Shown: piece after piece, positions 51,451-58,968 of the stretch
How the letters are laid out: each line of letters opens with the position of its first letter
Position numbering within the stretch: the stretch's first letter is position 1
From: G963662905 sp965230045
Lineage (GTDB): Bacteria > Bacteroidota > Bacteroidia > Bacteroidales > WRLA01
NCBI GenBank assembly: GCA_965230045.1
Contig: OZ245940.1
Span: forward strand, 2,728,001 to 2,792,000
Direction: 5' to 3'
DNA: 64,000 bases
The notes under the pieces: model-generated
What the model was told of the DNA's origin: nothing
Seen by the model: only the letters and a program-made list of their open reading frames with translations
Databases searched by the model: none
Translations under genes and position numbers: made by a program

Positions 51451-52134
51451 ATGGATTTTCATACAAAACAAGCCTGGAAAGAGTATCTTTTTCAATTTAT
51501 TTCCGACAGTAGAAAACAGAAGTTTGAGGATGTTGTGGCCATGAGAAGCCGGCATATCACTGTCGTGCTCGAAGATATTTTTCAGCCACAGAATGCCAGC
51601 GCTGTATTGCGCTCCTGCGATTTGACCGGAGTACAGGATGTTCATATTATTGAAAATAAAAATACCTACACACTTAATCCCAATGTAGCGCTGGGTTCGT
51701 CAAAATGGTTAAACCTTCATAAATACAGTGAAGCCCAAAACAATACAGAGGAAGCTTTTAAAGCTTTGCGTGCCAAAGGCTATAAAATTGTTGCTACAAC
51801 ACCACATACAAAAGATGTGCTGCTCCCGGACCTAGATGTGAGCAGGAAAACTGCATTGGTTTTTGGTACAGAACTGGAAGGGCTAAGCAATTATGCAATT
51901 GAGAATGCCGATGCCTGGGTTAAAATACCTATGTTGGGTTTTACAGAAAGTTTCAACATCAGTGTTTCCGCTGCAATTTGCCTGTACAGCCTCAGTTCAA
52001 AACTCAGGAAATCAGATGTTAACTGGATGCTTAGTGATGAGGAACGACTCGATATCCTAATCCAATGGGCCTGCAATACAGTGAAAAATCCGGAGCTTCA
52101 TGAACGTAATTTTCTGGAACGACTAGAAAAGTAA
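51451..52134 (+). CDS. SpoU/TrmH-family tRNA 2'-O-methyltransferase
   Basis: I start at ATG 51451 (MDFHTKQAWKEYL), giving 227 residues; a TTG six bases upstream is less likely. The SPOUT fold is shown by the motif 1 block HITVVLEDIFQPQNASAVLRSCDLTGVQDVHII, motif 2 TALVFGTELEGLS and motif 3 KIPMLGFTESFNISVSAAICLYSL. These bind AdoMet in a trefoil knot. The HITVVLEDI..P.N.SAVLRSC pattern and the C-terminal extension fit TrmH, which methylates G18 of tRNA, though 23S rRNA enzymes of the same family look similar. It is separated from Usp by a terminator. Confidence 0.9.
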   Translation: MDFHTKQAWKEYLFQFISDSRKQKFEDVVAMRSRHITVVLEDIFQPQNASAVLRSCDLTGVQDVHIIENKNTYTLNPNVALGSSKWLNLHKYSEAQNNTEEAFKALRAKGYKIVATTPHTKDVLLPDLDVSRKTALVFGTELEGLSNYAIENADAWVKIPMLGFTESFNISVSAAICLYSLSSKLRKSDVNWMLSDEERLDILIQWACNTVKNPELHERNFLERLEK

Positions 52135-52310
52135 ATGGAATTCATTAAATTTGCACAATAGAATTGAAAAATTCTTTTTGGCGCTATTAGCGCATATTTG
52201 AACTATCATCTGTGGAAAAAAGGGAGTTTCGGCTCCCTTTTGGTTTTATGGCATCCGTTTGACCAATTTTTAAAACTGCCTTATTTTTATCCTCTTAAAT
52301 TTCATTAACA

Positions 52311-52340
52311 TTTGATTTTGGACAACTTTACTTACTTTTG
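52311..52340 (+). promoter_or_regulatory. Full Bacteroidota promoter of the double C1 peptidase gene
   Basis: TTTG at 52311-52314, an 18-bp spacer and TACTTTTG at 52333-52340 match both consensus boxes. Transcription would begin near 52347, leaving a 44-nt leader. Confidence 0.75.
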
Positions 52341-52390
52341 GGGTTCTATTAACAGTTAATTAATCAAGCAATATCTGCAAAATCAGACTT

Positions 52391-55255
52391 ATGAACAAGA
52401 TTCTACTCTCACTTTCTCTTAGTTTGCTGCTGGCATTTACGTTGGTTGCACAAATTCCCGAAACCTATGATTTGCGCAATGTCAATGGCGAAAATTTCGT
52501 TACCAGCGTAAAATCACAACAGGGCGGTACTTGCTGGACACATGGCGCAATGGCTGCTATGGAAGGTAATTTGCTCATCAACGGAAACTGGGCGGCCAAT
52601 GGCGAAACCGGTGAACCGAACCTTGCCGAATACCATCTTGATTGGTGGAATGGCTTTAACGAACATTATAATGCCGACCTTGACCCGCCTTCAGGTTCTG
52701 GCCTGGAAGTGCATATGGGTGGCGATTATCTCATCACAACAGCATATCTGGCCAATGGTACTGGTGCTGTGCGCGATATCGATGGCCAATCCTTTGATAA
52801 CGCTCCGGATATGTATAATGAAGGCTGGCATTTTTATGCACCGGAAAAAGTTATCTGGCTTACTATGGACGAAAACCTTAATGGTATTGATGAAATGAAG
52901 CAGGCCATAATCGACTATGGCGTTGCCGGTACCTGTATGTGCTATGATGGTGATTTTATTAATAGTAATTATACTCATTATCAACCTCCTACATCTTCTT
53001 TGGATCCAAACCATGCCATTGCCATTGTGGGCTGGGACGATAATAAAGTAACGCAGGCTCCCGAACCGGGCGCATGGCTTTGCAAAAACTCCTGGGGATC
53101 AGGTTGGGGCCTTGGTGGTTATTTCTGGATTTCTTATTACGATAAGCATTCCTGCCGCAATCCTGAAATGGGATTTATTTCTTTCAGGGGTGTGCATCCT
53201 GTTGAGCCCGAAATCGTGCATTCACACGATTATCACGGCTGGCGTGCCACTCTTGATGATGTGCATGAAGCCTTTAATGCCTTTACTGTAAGTGGTGAAG
53301 AAATGCTGCAGTCGGTCTCTTTCTATAATACTGCCGATTTTAATGCTTATATCTTAAGGGTTTATACACGTTTTGAAAATGGAACGCTAAGCGGTCAGGT
53401 TTTTCAGGATAATGGAATTTGTAATGAAAAAGGATACCATTATGTTCCGCTGGGCGAATCGATCCATATGCAGGACGGCGATCAGTTTTATGTATATCTC
53501 AAGCTGATCAATAGTGGTCAGGCGGTTGACCGTACCAGTGATGTTCCGGTACTGCTCGGAGGCGGATCACGCACCATTGTTGAATCCACAGCCAATCCGG
53601 GTGAAAGTTTTTACCTGAATGCAGAAAGTGTTTGGACTGATCTTCAGGAATATGAATTCGATAATTCATCATTCAATGGAACAGCTAATTTCTGCCTGAA
53701 AGCTTATGGGCAATCCGTACCGGAAAATGCAATTTATGACCTGAGGATGGTGCATGGTCAAAGTTATGTTACTTCCGTGAAATCCCAGCAGGGCGGTACT
53801 TGCTGGACTCATGGCGCTATGGCGGCTATGGAAGGAAACCTCCTGATGACAGGAAACTGGACCGCCAATGGCGAAAGCGGCGAACCGGCACTCGCAGAAT
53901 ATCACCTCGATTGGTGGAATGGTTTTAACCAATATAATAATGATGACCTTACACCTCCTAACGGAGCTGGTCTTGAAGTACATCAGGGAGGCGACTACCG
54001 CGTAACATCAGCATACCTGAGCAGGGGTGAAGGCGCCGTGCGCGATATTGATGCTCAAAGTTATGCCACTGCACCGCAACGCCATGAAGACAGCTATCAT
54101 TACTATTATCCCATGCATATCGAATGGCTGACTGTAGGCGATGACCTTGAACGCATTGACCTTATCAAGGAAACCATTAAGCAAAATGGTGTAATGGGAA
54201 CCTGTATGTGCTATGACGGAGGCTTTATCAACGGAAATTATGTTCATTATCAGCCACCTACAAGCACTGTTTTGCCAAACCATGCCGTAAGTATTGTGGG
54301 TTGGAACGACCTGATGCAAACACAAGCTCCGCTGCCGGGCGCCTGGTTAGTGAAAAACTCCTGGGGCACAGGCTGGGGCAATGATGGCTATTTCTGGATT
54401 TCTTATTACGATAAATGGGCTACCCGCGAACCCGAAATGGGCGCAGTTACTTTCCGTGATGTGGTTCCAATGCCTTATGATAATTTCTATTATCATGATT
54501 ATCACGGCTGGCGCGATACACGTGCGGACATCAGCAAGGCAATGAACCTTTTTACCGTGGAAAATGATGAAATCCTGAAAGCCGTAAACTTCTTTACCGC
54601 TACAGATGATGTTCACTATATTATCGATGTCTATGCTCAGTTTGAAGATGGACAGCTTTCGGAGCAACTTATCAGCAAAGAAGGCAATATTGAGCGATCA
54701 GGTATGCATACACTTGAGTTTGATGAAGAAATTAACCTGACAACAGGTCAACAGCTGGCTGTTTGCCTTGAACTTTCTGATGGAGGTCAGGCTTATGACC
54801 GTACTTCTGAAGTTCCGGTGCTTTTGGGCTCAAAATATCGTACACTGGTCGAGAGCTCTGCAGCTCCAGGTGAAAGTTTCTATATGGAAGATGGTGTTTG
54901 GAAAGATTTCTATGATCTGGATGATCCGTCAGGATACCAGAATACGGGCAATTTCTGTATTAAAGCAATTACCAACAATGCTCCGGTAGGTATTTCAGAC
55001 AATGAAATCCGGGAAGCAAGAGTTTGGCCAAATCCTGCCACAGATATGATTAACATCCATGTTGGTTTTGCGGCTGATAACATGCAAATTGATCTTTATG
55101 ACATCAATGGCCGTAAGGTTTTCAGTCAGCAACTGGGTGCTTCATCAGATCTTTATCAGATTATTTTACCGGAAGAATTGCCGCAGGCCGTATATTTTTA
55201 CTCACTGCAATCTGCTGAAAAGCATATCGCTTCAGGTCGCATCGTGAAACGATAG
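52391..55255 (+). CDS. Secreted protein with two tandem C1 (papain-like) peptidase and lectin-like modules, T9SS sorted
   Basis: The 954 residues open with a signal peptide ending VAQ at about 21. Two nearly repeated modules follow, at about 22-440 and 445-870. Each has a C1 peptidase: Cys48 in QQGGTCWTHGAM, His208 in NHAIAIVGWDD, Asn233 in KNSWGSGWG, and in the second copy Cys471, His631 and Asn656. Each then has a lectin_like domain (HSHDYHGW and YYHDYHGW). Long stretches are near-identical, so an internal duplication is recent or kept homogeneous. The final 70 residues are a T9SS type A domain (ARVWPNPATDMINIH, YDINGRKVFSQQ, AVYFYSLQ). Both active sites look complete. No propeptide is seen, which is odd for a secreted papain-like enzyme. 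Confidence 0.92.
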   Translation: MNKILLSLSLSLLLAFTLVAQIPETYDLRNVNGENFVTSVKSQQGGTCWTHGAMAAMEGNLLINGNWAANGETGEPNLAEYHLDWWNGFNEHYNADLDPPSGSGLEVHMGGDYLITTAYLANGTGAVRDIDGQSFDNAPDMYNEGWHFYAPEKVIWLTMDENLNGIDEMKQAIIDYGVAGTCMCYDGDFINSNYTHYQPPTSSLDPNHAIAIVGWDDNKVTQAPEPGAWLCKNSWGSGWGLGGYFWISYYDKHSCRNPEMGFISFRGVHPVEPEIVHSHDYHGWRATLDDVHEAFNAFTVSGEEMLQSVSFYNTADFNAYILRVYTRFENGTLSGQVFQDNGICNEKGYHYVPLGESIHMQDGDQFYVYLKLINSGQAVDRTSDVPVLLGGGSRTIVESTANPGESFYLNAESVWTDLQEYEFDNSSFNGTANFCLKAYGQSVPENAIYDLRMVHGQSYVTSVKSQQGGTCWTHGAMAAMEGNLLMTGNWTANGESGEPALAEYHLDWWNGFNQYNNDDLTPPNGAGLEVHQGGDYRVTSAYLSRGEGAVRDIDAQSYATAPQRHEDSYHYYYPMHIEWLTVGDDLERIDLIKETIKQNGVMGTCMCYDGGFINGNYVHYQPPTSTVLPNHAVSIVGWNDLMQTQAPLPGAWLVKNSWGTGWGNDGYFWISYYDKWATREPEMGAVTFRDVVPMPYDNFYYHDYHGWRDTRADISKAMNLFTVENDEILKAVNFFTATDDVHYIIDVYAQFEDGQLSEQLISKEGNIERSGMHTLEFDEEINLTTGQQLAVCLELSDGGQAYDRTSEVPVLLGSKYRTLVESSAAPGESFYMEDGVWKDFYDLDDPSGYQNTGNFCIKAITNNAPVGISDNEIREARVWPNPATDMINIHVGFAADNMQIDLYDINGRKVFSQQLGASSDLYQIILPEELPQAVYFYSLQSAEKHIASGRIVKR

Positions 55256-55281
55256 TTATTTTCAAAATATTGATTTTTAAG

Positions 55282-55306
55282 ACCCGGGTTTTGCCCGGGT
55301 TTTTTT
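55282..55306 (+). terminator. Rho-independent terminator after the peptidase gene
   Basis: ACCCGGG (55282-55288) and CCCGGGT (55294-55300) form a 7-bp stem around TTTTG, followed by T6. Confidence 0.9.
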
Positions 55307-55335
55307 GTTTATAGTTTCATACTTACATATTTTTA

Positions 55336-55343
55336 TATCTTTG
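55336..55343 (+). promoter_or_regulatory. -7 box before the 55484-56518 gene
   Basis: TATCTTTG matches TAnnTTTG. No clear -33 element lies at the usual distance, and the leader would be about 135 nt, long for this phylum. Confidence 0.4.
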
Positions 55344-55483
55344 TGGCTGGCTAAGGCTTGCTAATATTAATTATCAGATATTTATTAATTTGTTCAGCTT
55401 TGAATTTTATTATCTGATTTGTTTGTATTGTATTTAAAATCAGTTTGTTATAAATTAGTTTAGTGTGTTTTAAAATTTAAGAA

Positions 55484-56518
55484 ATGAAAAAAATTAGTTT
55501 TTTAGTTGCAATTATTCTGTTTTGTTTTGCTTATAGTGGAGAAGCGCAAGATGTCACTACTGTAGAGGCAAAGGACAGTGATATTAGCGAAAACCTGGAT
55601 CTGGAGGCTGTGGCATCAGTTTTTGGAGAAGCAGAAAATCTGGAAGATTTCGAAAAGAAACTTAATGATCCCGAAAAACAGATTTCTAATCTGGATTTGA
55701 ATGAAGACGGCGAGGTAGATTATTTGCGTGTACTTGAGACTTCAAAAGGCAATACCCATCTGGTAACAATACAGGCTGTAATTGGTGAAGATCAGTTTCA
55801 GGATGTAGCAACGATCGATGTTGTTAAAGAGGATGAGGAAGTGACCTCCGTGCAGGTTGTTGGTGATGTTTATATGTATGGACCAGACTATGTAGTTACT
55901 CCTGTTTATGTTCATCCTCCTGTTATTTTTGTTTGGTTCTGGGGCCCATTATACAGCCCGTGGCGATCTCCGTTCTACTGGGGTTATTATCCGCCATATT
56001 ATCATCCCTGGCGTCCTTATCCGCCACATCGTTACCGCACTAATGTACGTGTTAATGTTAATGTGAACAATTCTTATAATTATACTTCAGTCCGTCGCAG
56101 CAAAACAGCAGTTGATTTACAGAAGGATTCCCGTAGAAATGACTTTGGAGCTAAACATCCCGACAGGTCTTTCGAGAAAAGAAACGAAGGAGTGAAGAAC
56201 CGTTCAGACTTGAAAAATGGAAATAGAAGTGGGCTAGAGGAGAAAAGAGCGGCTGAAGCAAAAGATGTTTCCAGGCCTTCAGAGGTTAAGAAATCAACAG
56301 GCAGAGAAGTGCAAAAAGACTGGAAACCTCAATCAGAAAGTGATGGCAACCGGAGCAAAGTGAAAAATGACAAAGTTTCTGTGCCGAAAGAAAAAGTGAA
56401 TAAGCGCCCTGAAACCAAGCCAACAAAGAATAAGGCAATAACACCTGCTAATAAGCCGGCACGAACACCTGTCCAAAAGCCCAAACGTACACCACAAAGA
56501 AGCCCAAAGAGGAAATAG
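55484..56518 (+). CDS. Secreted protein with acidic N-terminal and basic Lys/Arg/Pro-rich C-terminal half
   Basis: The 344-residue protein has a signal peptide ending SGEAQ at about 22. Residues 25-140 are acidic, with an EF-hand-like D-x-N-x-D-G segment (NLDLNEDGEVDYLRVLE) and repeated short strands ending TSVQVVGDVYMYGPDYV. Residues 140-190 are rich in Pro, Tyr and Trp (HPPVIFVWFWGPLYSPWRSPFY and YYPPYYHPWRPYPPHRY). From 195 the sequence is strongly basic and low-complexity with many Lys, Arg, Asn and Pro residues, ending PKRTPQRSPKRK. I recognise the D-L-N-E-D-G-Y-V-D-Y-I-R-V family as one seen in Bacteroidota, of unknown role. Calcium binding is inference. It is flanked by strong terminators on both sides. 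Confidence 0.75.
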   Translation: MKKISFLVAIILFCFAYSGEAQDVTTVEAKDSDISENLDLEAVASVFGEAENLEDFEKKLNDPEKQISNLDLNEDGEVDYLRVLETSKGNTHLVTIQAVIGEDQFQDVATIDVVKEDEEVTSVQVVGDVYMYGPDYVVTPVYVHPPVIFVWFWGPLYSPWRSPFYWGYYPPYYHPWRPYPPHRYRTNVRVNVNVNNSYNYTSVRRSKTAVDLQKDSRRNDFGAKHPDRSFEKRNEGVKNRSDLKNGNRSGLEEKRAAEAKDVSRPSEVKKSTGREVQKDWKPQSESDGNRSKVKNDKVSVPKEKVNKRPETKPTKNKAITPANKPARTPVQKPKRTPQRSPKRK

Positions 56519-56542
56519 AGACATTGAGTATTTGGTTTTAAG

Positions 56543-56585
56543 TCCCGTTCAGTAGCATATTAGCAGTTCCTGAACGGGATTTTTA
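56543..56585 (+). terminator. Rho-independent terminator after the acidic/basic protein gene
   Basis: TCCCGTTCAG (56543-56552) and CTGAACGGGA (56570-56579) form a perfect 10-bp stem followed by a T-rich run. It starts 25 bp after the stop. Confidence 0.9.
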
Positions 56586-56630
56586 TTGTGATTTGAGGAT
56601 GTGCCTTTGAGATGTATGCGATTGAATACT

Positions 56631-56638
56631 TATTTTTG
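56631..56638 (+). promoter_or_regulatory. -7 box of the AlbA_2 gene
   Basis: TATTTTTG matches TAnnTTTG, with TTTG at 56606-56609 21 bp upstream as a possible -33. Transcription would start near 56644, so the second ATG at 56659 is the better start. Confidence 0.5.
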
Positions 56639-56658
56639 CCGAAATGAGAACGGGCAGT

Positions 56659-57306
56659 ATGAAGCGAAGGAAAAATTATATTGAAGAATTGATAGAGCAG
56701 GGGGAACACGATCAGCTTGATTTTAAATTTGCTGTAAACGATGCCCGCAAAATTGCCCGTTCATTGGTTGCTTTTGCCAATACCAAAGGAGGCCGTTTGC
56801 TTATCGGGGTCAAAGACAATGGTAAAATTGCCGGCGTGCACAGCGATGAAGAATACCATATGATCGAAGCCGCCGCTGCTATGTACTGTAAACCTGAAAT
56901 CAAATTCGACTATAAAAGCTGGAATGTGAAAGGGAAGCAGGTGCTGGAAATTTTTGTGGAAGCTTCGGATGAAAAGCCCTTTTACGCACTTGATGATGAG
57001 GGGAAATGGCTGGTTTGGCTGCGTTTTGAAGATCAGAATATTCTGGCGAATGCTATTTTGATCAAAGCCTGGAAACTTATGAAATCGCCTCAGGGTGTTG
57101 TTTTTCGGTATGACAATGAGGAACAGGCATTGCTGCGTTTCCTTGAGGAAAAGCCCGGTCTTGATTTTAAAACAATCAAAAAGCAAACACTCATTCCTTA
57201 TAAGCAATTGCTTGAAATGCTTGCCGACCTGATTGCGATGAATGTGGTGAAAATGAAAATTACCGATAAGGAAATTACCTACAGTCTTGATCCTGCCGAA
57301 GCTTAA
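56659..57306 (+). CDS. AlbA_2 (Schlafen AlbA) domain regulator
   Basis: I choose ATG 56659 (MKRRKNYIEEL), giving 215 residues, because the promoter box would make the earlier ATG at 56644 leaderless. Residues 1-110 form an AlbA_2/Schlafen domain: DFKFAVNDARKIARSLVAFANTKGGRLLIGVKDNGKIAGV is the core nucleotide/nucleic-acid-binding block. The C-terminal part (about 150-215, RFLEEKPGLDFKTIKKQTLIPYKQLLEMLADL) looks like a winged helix. Such proteins are transcription regulators in general; the target is not visible. The DUF169 gene follows 49 bp later with its own -7 box. Confidence 0.82.
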   Translation: MKRRKNYIEELIEQGEHDQLDFKFAVNDARKIARSLVAFANTKGGRLLIGVKDNGKIAGVHSDEEYHMIEAAAAMYCKPEIKFDYKSWNVKGKQVLEIFVEASDEKPFYALDDEGKWLVWLRFEDQNILANAILIKAWKLMKSPQGVVFRYDNEEQALLRFLEEKPGLDFKTIKKQTLIPYKQLLEMLADLIAMNVVKMKITDKEITYSLDPAEA

Positions 57307-57334
57307 AGGCTCCAGATTAATCCTTGGAAATTCA

Positions 57335-57342
57335 TATCTTTG
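57335..57342 (+). promoter_or_regulatory. -7 box before the DUF169 gene
   Basis: TATCTTTG matches TAnnTTTG and ends 13 bp before the ATG at 57356. Confidence 0.45.
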
Positions 57343-57355
57343 AAAAAAAAGGATT

Positions 57356-58081
57356 ATGGATATTCAATTGAAACAACAGTTTTTATCGAACTGGGAAAGG
57401 TTTTTCGGGAATCAGGAAATTCCTATGGTGTTTTTCTTCGAAGATGAACCTTCGGGCGAACTTCAGCAAAAGCCCGCAGGCCATCTGTGTATGATTTGCC
57501 CATTGAATAAAGTGCGCAAAGGCCGTGCGATTAGTTTTAATGCAGCATCATTGGGCTGCGGCGGAGCAGGAATGTATTGCGGGTTTCATGGAATACGGCC
57601 CGATTTGCCTGAATTTCTCAGCACAGGCTGTGAACGCTATATTGATACGCCAGATCATGCCGCGCAGATGATAGCTCAAATTCCACATTTTAAGGCGCCA
57701 AAGCCTTATATCACTTTTATGCCTTTTGATCAGCTGGAAGCCCATCACAAGCCTGATGCAGTCATCTTTTTTGGAAATGGCGATCTTTTGTCGGGCTTGT
57801 TTACCTGGACGAATTTTAGTGCAAACGATATTAATGCAGTTTTTAGTCCCTTTGGTTCAGGATGTTCGCTGATTATAACATATCCCAAAGATGAAAATTC
57901 CAAAGAAAAGCCACGTGCGGTTTTGGGGATGTTTGATGTGTCTGCGCGACCCTGTGTAAAACCGCAGGAACTTACATTCGCTATTCCATTCCGTCGCTTT
58001 GAAAAAATGATTACCGAAATGACCGAATGCTTTTTTATCACTCCTGACTGGGAGCGCGTGAAAAAGCGGATCAACAAGTAA
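57356..58081 (+). CDS. DUF169 family protein
   Basis: The 241 residues match DUF169: IPMVFFFEDEPSGELQQKPAGHLCMICPLNKVRKGRAISFNAASLGCGGAGMYCGF is the family block, with Cys residues that could bind a metal (CMIC, LGCGGA, YCGF). Later blocks are FMPFDQL and RPCVKPQELTFAIPFRRFEKM. The function of DUF169 is unknown; some members sit near metal or corrinoid genes. Here it follows an AlbA_2 regulator with a separate promoter. Confidence 0.88.
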   Translation: MDIQLKQQFLSNWERFFGNQEIPMVFFFEDEPSGELQQKPAGHLCMICPLNKVRKGRAISFNAASLGCGGAGMYCGFHGIRPDLPEFLSTGCERYIDTPDHAAQMIAQIPHFKAPKPYITFMPFDQLEAHHKPDAVIFFGNGDLLSGLFTWTNFSANDINAVFSPFGSGCSLIITYPKDENSKEKPRAVLGMFDVSARPCVKPQELTFAIPFRRFEKMITEMTECFFITPDWERVKKRINK

Positions 58082-58494
58082 GGGGCATAAAAAATTCACT
58101 GTAAACGCGACATAAATGCTGCGCCGCTCGCTGCAAATACTATTCCCGTTCTTGTTTCACAGTCATTGGTGAAAAGTCGTTTAATGGGTATTGGGAGAAG
58201 ATAAATCTTTTTAAAGGATTGAATATACTTATATTTTGTTGTTATCCATTTAAGATGTTGAAGATTGCATCTGGCTGTGCAGTTTTTTGAAGCTCAGGCT
58301 GTAAGCCTGATACGTATTAACCTGATGCAACGCATCAGGTTAATGCCAAGCTCAAGCGATAAGCAGCCTGTAAGGCTGCCACAATTTGCATTAATGCAGC
58401 TTAACAACACAGCCTTATTGAGAAGGGTTTGCCCAGAAAAAAAATTCTTGGCATGCCGGGCAAGAAGAATCTTTTTTATATTTGCAGCCCAATT
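58082..58494. other. Intergenic region with palindromic repeat patch, no gene
   Basis: About 410 bp before the tRNA hold short palindromes: CAGGCT-GTA-AGCCTG (58294-58308), a 12-bp perfect hairpin (58317-58343), GCAGCC/GGCTGC (58364-58380) and TGCATTAATGCA (58388-58399). No T-run follows these and no frame is convincing. I see no promoter that clearly belongs to the tRNA. Confidence 0.6.
58317..58343. repeat. 12-bp perfect hairpin in the palindrome patch
   Basis: TTAACCTGATGC (58317-58328) and GCATCAGGTTAA (58332-58343) pair perfectly around AAC. Neighbouring small stems at 58294-58308 and 58364-58380 make a clustered REP-like patch. Confidence 0.65.
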
Positions 58495-58576
58495 GCGGAT
58501 GTGGCGAAATTGGTAGACGCGCTAGACTTAGGATCTAGTGTCGCGAGACGTGGGGGTTCGAGTCCCTTCATCCGCA
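58495..58576 (+). tRNA. tRNA-Leu (anticodon UAG)
   Basis: An 82-nt tRNA with acceptor arms GCGGATG (58495-58501) and CATCCGC (58569-58575), discriminator A at 58576 and a long variable arm typical of Leu. The anticodon loop CTTAGGA gives UAG, which reads CUA/CUN leucine codons. The T arm contains GGTTCGAGTCC. CCA is not encoded and must be added. Confidence 0.95.
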
Positions 58577-58580
58577 CTGA

Positions 58581-58607
58581 CCTGTTGAATTTCAACAGGT
58601 TTTTTTT
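58581..58607 (+). terminator. Rho-independent terminator after tRNA-Leu
   Basis: CCTGTTGA (58581-58588) and TCAACAGG (58592-58599) form an 8-bp stem around ATT, followed by T8. It begins 4 bp after the tRNA. Confidence 0.92.
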
Positions 58608-58968
58608 ATGCCTGCTTTTCGTGATTCCATTATATGGACAATTCCTGATGCGGGATTTCTGCTCATACATCATTTCTTAACAAACGATCATCCTCCTTAA
58701 TTTTGTATCTATTATTATTGTAAATAATTATGTTAATTACTCAGGGGTTTACAGAAAAATTCCAGTAAATGGACATATTTTCAAATAGGCTTGCATGATG
58801 TAGACTTCTATTTGTTCCGAAATAGGTGTTTTTTACTATGGATATTGCTACGAATACTTGGTTTTTAGCGACACTTACGAACAATCGGCCTTAACAAATG
58901 TTAAGTCAGTGAAAAAGCTTGACATGGCTTATTTCTTGCAGTACTTTTGTCAAAAATAAACTACGGAT
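58608..58968. other. Intergenic region with promoter elements, no gene seen
   Basis: About 360 bp separate the tRNA terminator from the DUF4114 lipoprotein. It contains a TAATTTTG box at 58698-58705 without an obvious transcript, a perfect 7-bp dyad CTTAACA-AA-TGTTAAG at 58890-58905 just upstream of the gene's promoter, which could be an operator, and the promoter at 58919-58949. Confidence 0.5.
58919..58949 (+). promoter_or_regulatory. Promoter of the DUF4114 lipoprotein gene
   Basis: TACTTTTG at 58942-58949 matches the -7 box; TTGA at 58919-58922 stands in for TTTG, 19 bp upstream. The ATG is 19 bp downstream of the -7 box. Confidence 0.6.

Noticed and set aside
58082..58576. tRNA-Leu considered as an integration site of a mobile island
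   Set aside because: No integrase and no second copy of the tRNA 3' end were seen on either side within the window.
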